64,000 nt of DNA from Lachnocurva sp045579705 (lineage in GTDB: Bacteria; Bacillota; Clostridia; Lachnospirales; Lachnospiraceae): the NCBI GenBank assembly GCA_045579705.1, contig JAZNMP010000011.1:29185-93184 (forward strand), in the 5' to 3' direction. Below, piece by piece: positions 61,836-64,000 of the stretch (positions within the stretch are counted from its first letter, which is position 1; the number at the start of each line of letters is the position of its first letter). The notes under the pieces were generated by a model. It saw only the letters and a list, made by a program, of their open reading frames with translations, was not told where the DNA came from and did not search any database. A program made the position numbers and the translations under genes.

Positions 61836-62646
61836 ATTTAATTACTCCTTCTTCAAAAGCAGGATAATCAACCTTTAACAATTTTATTTCTTTATCCTTT
61901 TTATAAGATTCTATAAAATCTATAGCCTGCCCCAAATCTGAAAAATACTCTTTATATATATCGTCTTCGGAACTACTTATTTCTAATTTACAGATTCCAT
62001 CTCCTACCCCTATTGTATCTCCAGAGTATATTTGTTTCCCATCTTTTAATATCAATAGTTTATCTGTAATCCTATATATCTCAGACATATCATGTGATGA
62101 AATCAAAATAGCTTTTTCCTGTTTTAATTCATCTAATATACCTAAAATGGTTTCCTTCGTAACTATATCAACCATAGCTGTAGGCTCATCCAAAATTAGA
62201 AAATCTTTATCTATTACTAAAGCATTTGCCAACGCTAACAATTTCATCTGTCCCCCTGAAAGCGTATATGCCAAATGGTTTTTAATTGCATCTAAGCCAG
62301 TTTTAACAAGTACATTATTTATTCTTTCCTCACGCTCATCTTTTTTTAAACATGCATATTTTAATATTACATCGATATTTTCTTCTACAGTTAATGCTGG
62401 GTATATAGGAGGATTTTGTGGTACATATGCCACCAAATCTAAATAATCATTATTACCGTTAATATCTATACTTCCGTCAGTTGATTTCAGTATTTTTAAT
62501 ATCTGACGTATAAGTGTTGTCTTTCCACAACCATTCTTTCCGATTAGACCAATACATTGTTTTTTTTCTAAAGTAAACGATATATTATCATTTGCCTTCA
62601 TTCCATTTGAATATATTTTAGTAATGTTATTGATATTCAATCCCAT
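61825..62646 (-). CDS. ABC transporter ATPase
   Basis: 273 aa. Walker A IGKNGCGKTTLIRQIL, Q-loop YVPQNPPIYPALTVEEN, signature LSGGQMKLLALANAL, Walker B FLILDEPTAMVDIV and switch His in ISSHDMSEI. Overlaps the radical SAM gene by 10 bp and the permease by 11 bp. Exporter of a modified peptide is likely. Confidence 0.92.
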   Translation of the reverse strand: MGLNINNITKIYSNGMKANDNISFTLEKKQCIGLIGKNGCGKTTLIRQILKILKSTDGSIDINGNNDYLDLVAYVPQNPPIYPALTVEENIDVILKYACLKKDEREERINNVLVKTGLDAIKNHLAYTLSGGQMKLLALANALVIDKDFLILDEPTAMVDIVTKETILGILDELKQEKAILISSHDMSEIYRITDKLLILKDGKQIYSGDTIGVGDGICKLEISSSEDDIYKEYFSDLGQAIDFIESYKKDKEIKLLKVDYPAFEEGVIKYVK

Positions 62647-63857
62647 TTTTCACTCTCTCTTATCTTTTCCCTGACAAAATAATCAATATTGTCTTCTATA
62701 TCCTTTTTATGACATGAATTTTTTAAAACACATCCGCCAAAACAAAGTGGTCCATATTTACACGTATAAACACATTTTTTTATTTTGACTACATTATCTT
62801 CTACACATTCTGCTCCATTTTTTGTAATATATCCACTTTTATCCATATATAACATTCCAGGGCATTTATAGACATTCAAAAACTCATCTATAGCGTATCC
62901 TTGTCTCATACGTCCTATACAGGGTCCATATTCTACAGAAAAATTAATTTTAAAGCCTAATTCGTCTGCTTTTTTTACTAATGGTAAAATACTTTCATTC
63001 ACCTCACAATTTATTTTTTTCTGCCCATCAAAAATCTTGCTAAACGAAAGTCTTATATCATTAAGTTCGTATTCTTTTAAGAGCTCAATCAAATCATAAT
63101 ATGGTTTATATTCACTTGATACATTCATTCTAACAACAATACAATCAGGCCTTACTTTATGTATTTTAATTAAGTTATCAAAAATCCTATCAAACGTTCC
63201 ATTATTATTTTTATTAAGTCGATATTTATCATGATTATCCTTGGTTCCGTCAATTGTAATTTGAACACTTATGCTTTCTAATTCTGATATCAAATTTAAT
63301 AAATCTTGATTAATTGAGTATCCATTTGAAATCAAAATATGATTAACCTTAATTCTTCCTTTTAGATTATCTATTGTTTTCATAGCATAAATCAATCTAT
63401 CTAAATTATAGGTTGGTTCACCTCCAAAATATATTATGTTTAAAACATCAACATTTTTACCTTCTATAAAGCGAACCAGCTCATTAATTCTACTTTCATC
63501 AATTACCGTCTTAGATAAGATTGAAGTTCGACAATCTTCATAGCAATACTTACATTTTAAATTGCAATTAGAGGTCATTGATAAAAAAATAGTACATTGT
63601 TTACTATCGTTTATTTTTTTAGTATATCCTTTTATCATTTCAATTGTTTCATCATCAAAACTATTAATGATCTTATACTTAGACAATACGTCTAGTTCTT
63701 CTCGGTCAAACACCGTAAAATCATTATTGGCAATATGAGAATACGAATCTGCACTCAGTTTTAATAATGCTCGTGAAAACATATTATAAACATATACCAT
63801 CTCACCATATTGAATTGAATAATTATACTTTGAAATCTTAAAATTATTACTAATCAT
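62637..63857 (-). CDS. Radical SAM/SPASM peptide maturase
   Basis: 406 aa. CNLKCKYCYEDCRTS (CxxxCxxC radical SAM cluster, about 105-115), GGEPTYN (SAM-binding), then a SPASM-type Cys-rich C-terminus (about 315-400: YGPCIGRMRQGYAIDEFLN, YKCPGMLYMDKSG, CVYTCKYGPLCFGGCVLKNS). An N-terminal region (about 1-90) could recognise the precursor. It is followed by an ABC exporter and preceded by a 35-codon frame, as in RiPP clusters. Modifies peptide side chains. Confidence 0.88.
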   Translation of the reverse strand: MISNNFKISKYNYSIQYGEMVYVYNMFSRALLKLSADSYSHIANNDFTVFDREELDVLSKYKIINSFDDETIEMIKGYTKKINDSKQCTIFLSMTSNCNLKCKYCYEDCRTSILSKTVIDESRINELVRFIEGKNVDVLNIIYFGGEPTYNLDRLIYAMKTIDNLKGRIKVNHILISNGYSINQDLLNLISELESISVQITIDGTKDNHDKYRLNKNNNGTFDRIFDNLIKIHKVRPDCIVVRMNVSSEYKPYYDLIELLKEYELNDIRLSFSKIFDGQKKINCEVNESILPLVKKADELGFKINFSVEYGPCIGRMRQGYAIDEFLNVYKCPGMLYMDKSGYITKNGAECVEDNVVKIKKCVYTCKYGPLCFGGCVLKNSCHKKDIEDNIDYFVREKIRESEKWD

Positions 63858-63874
63858 AGCCGAAATTTGTCAAC

Positions 63875-63982
63875 CTAGTTGTCAGTAAATCTTGAAAATT
63901 GATAGTTACTATATTTCATCTGACCCGAGTCATCCCAGGTCAGTAATGAATGTTGTTTATGATACCTGCTGAATAGTTTCAT
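63875..63982 (-). CDS. Candidate 35-aa RiPP precursor
   Basis: ATG at 63982, TAG at 63875, ending 17 bp before the radical SAM start. It begins MKLFSRYHKQHSLL and continues TWDDSGQMKYSN, YQFSRFTDN. Residues 16-34 hold aromatic triads Trp-Asp-Asp, Tyr-Ser-Asn, Phe-Ser-Arg and Phe-Thr-Asp, the aromatic-x-x form that cyclophane-forming (triceptide) radical SAM enzymes crosslink. No strong ribosome site is visible (AGGTTG is 12 nt away) and the frame lies near the window edge, so it is a candidate only. Confidence 0.45.
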   Translation of the reverse strand: MKLFSRYHKQHSLLTWDDSGQMKYSNYQFSRFTDN

Positions 63983-64000
63983 TGTTTGCAGATTCAACCT

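Noticed and set aside
63951..64000. C-terminal end of another frame (…NNETIQQVS stop) at the right edge
   Set aside because: Only 14 codons are visible and it overlaps the candidate precursor in another frame; it cannot be decided without the next sequence.

Overview
The window is low-to-moderate GC DNA with strong AGGAGG-type ribosome binding sites, tRNA genes that do not encode CCA, and clostridial gene families. This points to an anaerobic Gram-positive Firmicute (class Clostridia). The sequence alone does not give a genus.

The layout has three blocks. (1) Host left flank, 1-4856: a partial P-loop ATPase, an EthD-like tandem barrel protein, a divergent LVIVD beta-propeller protein, a LysR regulator, then about 870 bp of repeat-rich non-coding DNA. 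(2) A complete siphovirus-type prophage, 4857-51588, inserted in the 3' half of a tRNA-Lys gene. It is bounded by a 46-bp direct repeat, with the integrase next to the intact tRNA. (3) Host right flank, 51543-64000: a six-tRNA operon, then a leftward cluster (GH31 glycosidase, YfcE phosphodiesterase, RdgB, a degenerate amidase, a C1-type peptidase, an rRNA methyltransferase, YbaK, an HD hydrolase), and at the edge an AT-rich radical-SAM/ABC cassette that looks like a RiPP locus.

The prophage reads almost entirely leftward from a divergent immunity switch near 49.6 kb. Rightward are a repressor, a miniature ImmA-like metalloprotease and a tyrosine integrase. Leftward come Cro, a SleB-type hydrolase, a recombination set (SbcC-like ATPase, RecT, MBL hydrolase, RusA) and a putative replication gene with G-run repeats. 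These are followed by about 20 small early genes and micropeptides, an Ltp-type superinfection-exclusion candidate, a DUF488 protein, a phage tRNA-Pro and a methylase/GNAT (Mom-like) plus ParB modification candidate. The morphogenesis genes follow: terminase, portal, MuF, scaffold, capsid, connectors, tail, tape measure, Dit, Gp37-like and tail fibre. Lysis genes and a block of unusual Gly/Arg-rich and jelly-roll-like proteins come next, and a moron-like block of small orphan proteins fills the left end.

The most striking structure is at 16506-17054. A perfect 32-bp inverted repeat encloses two convergent alternative C-termini for the tail fibre, so inversion would swap the receptor-binding tip in frame. 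Other points of interest are the RiPP candidate with aromatic triads, the Mom-like/ParB pair, a shared 23-nt G-run repeat at two distant prophage loci, repeated phage promoter modules, a gene interrupted by an in-frame TAG, and small paralogues present both split and fused.
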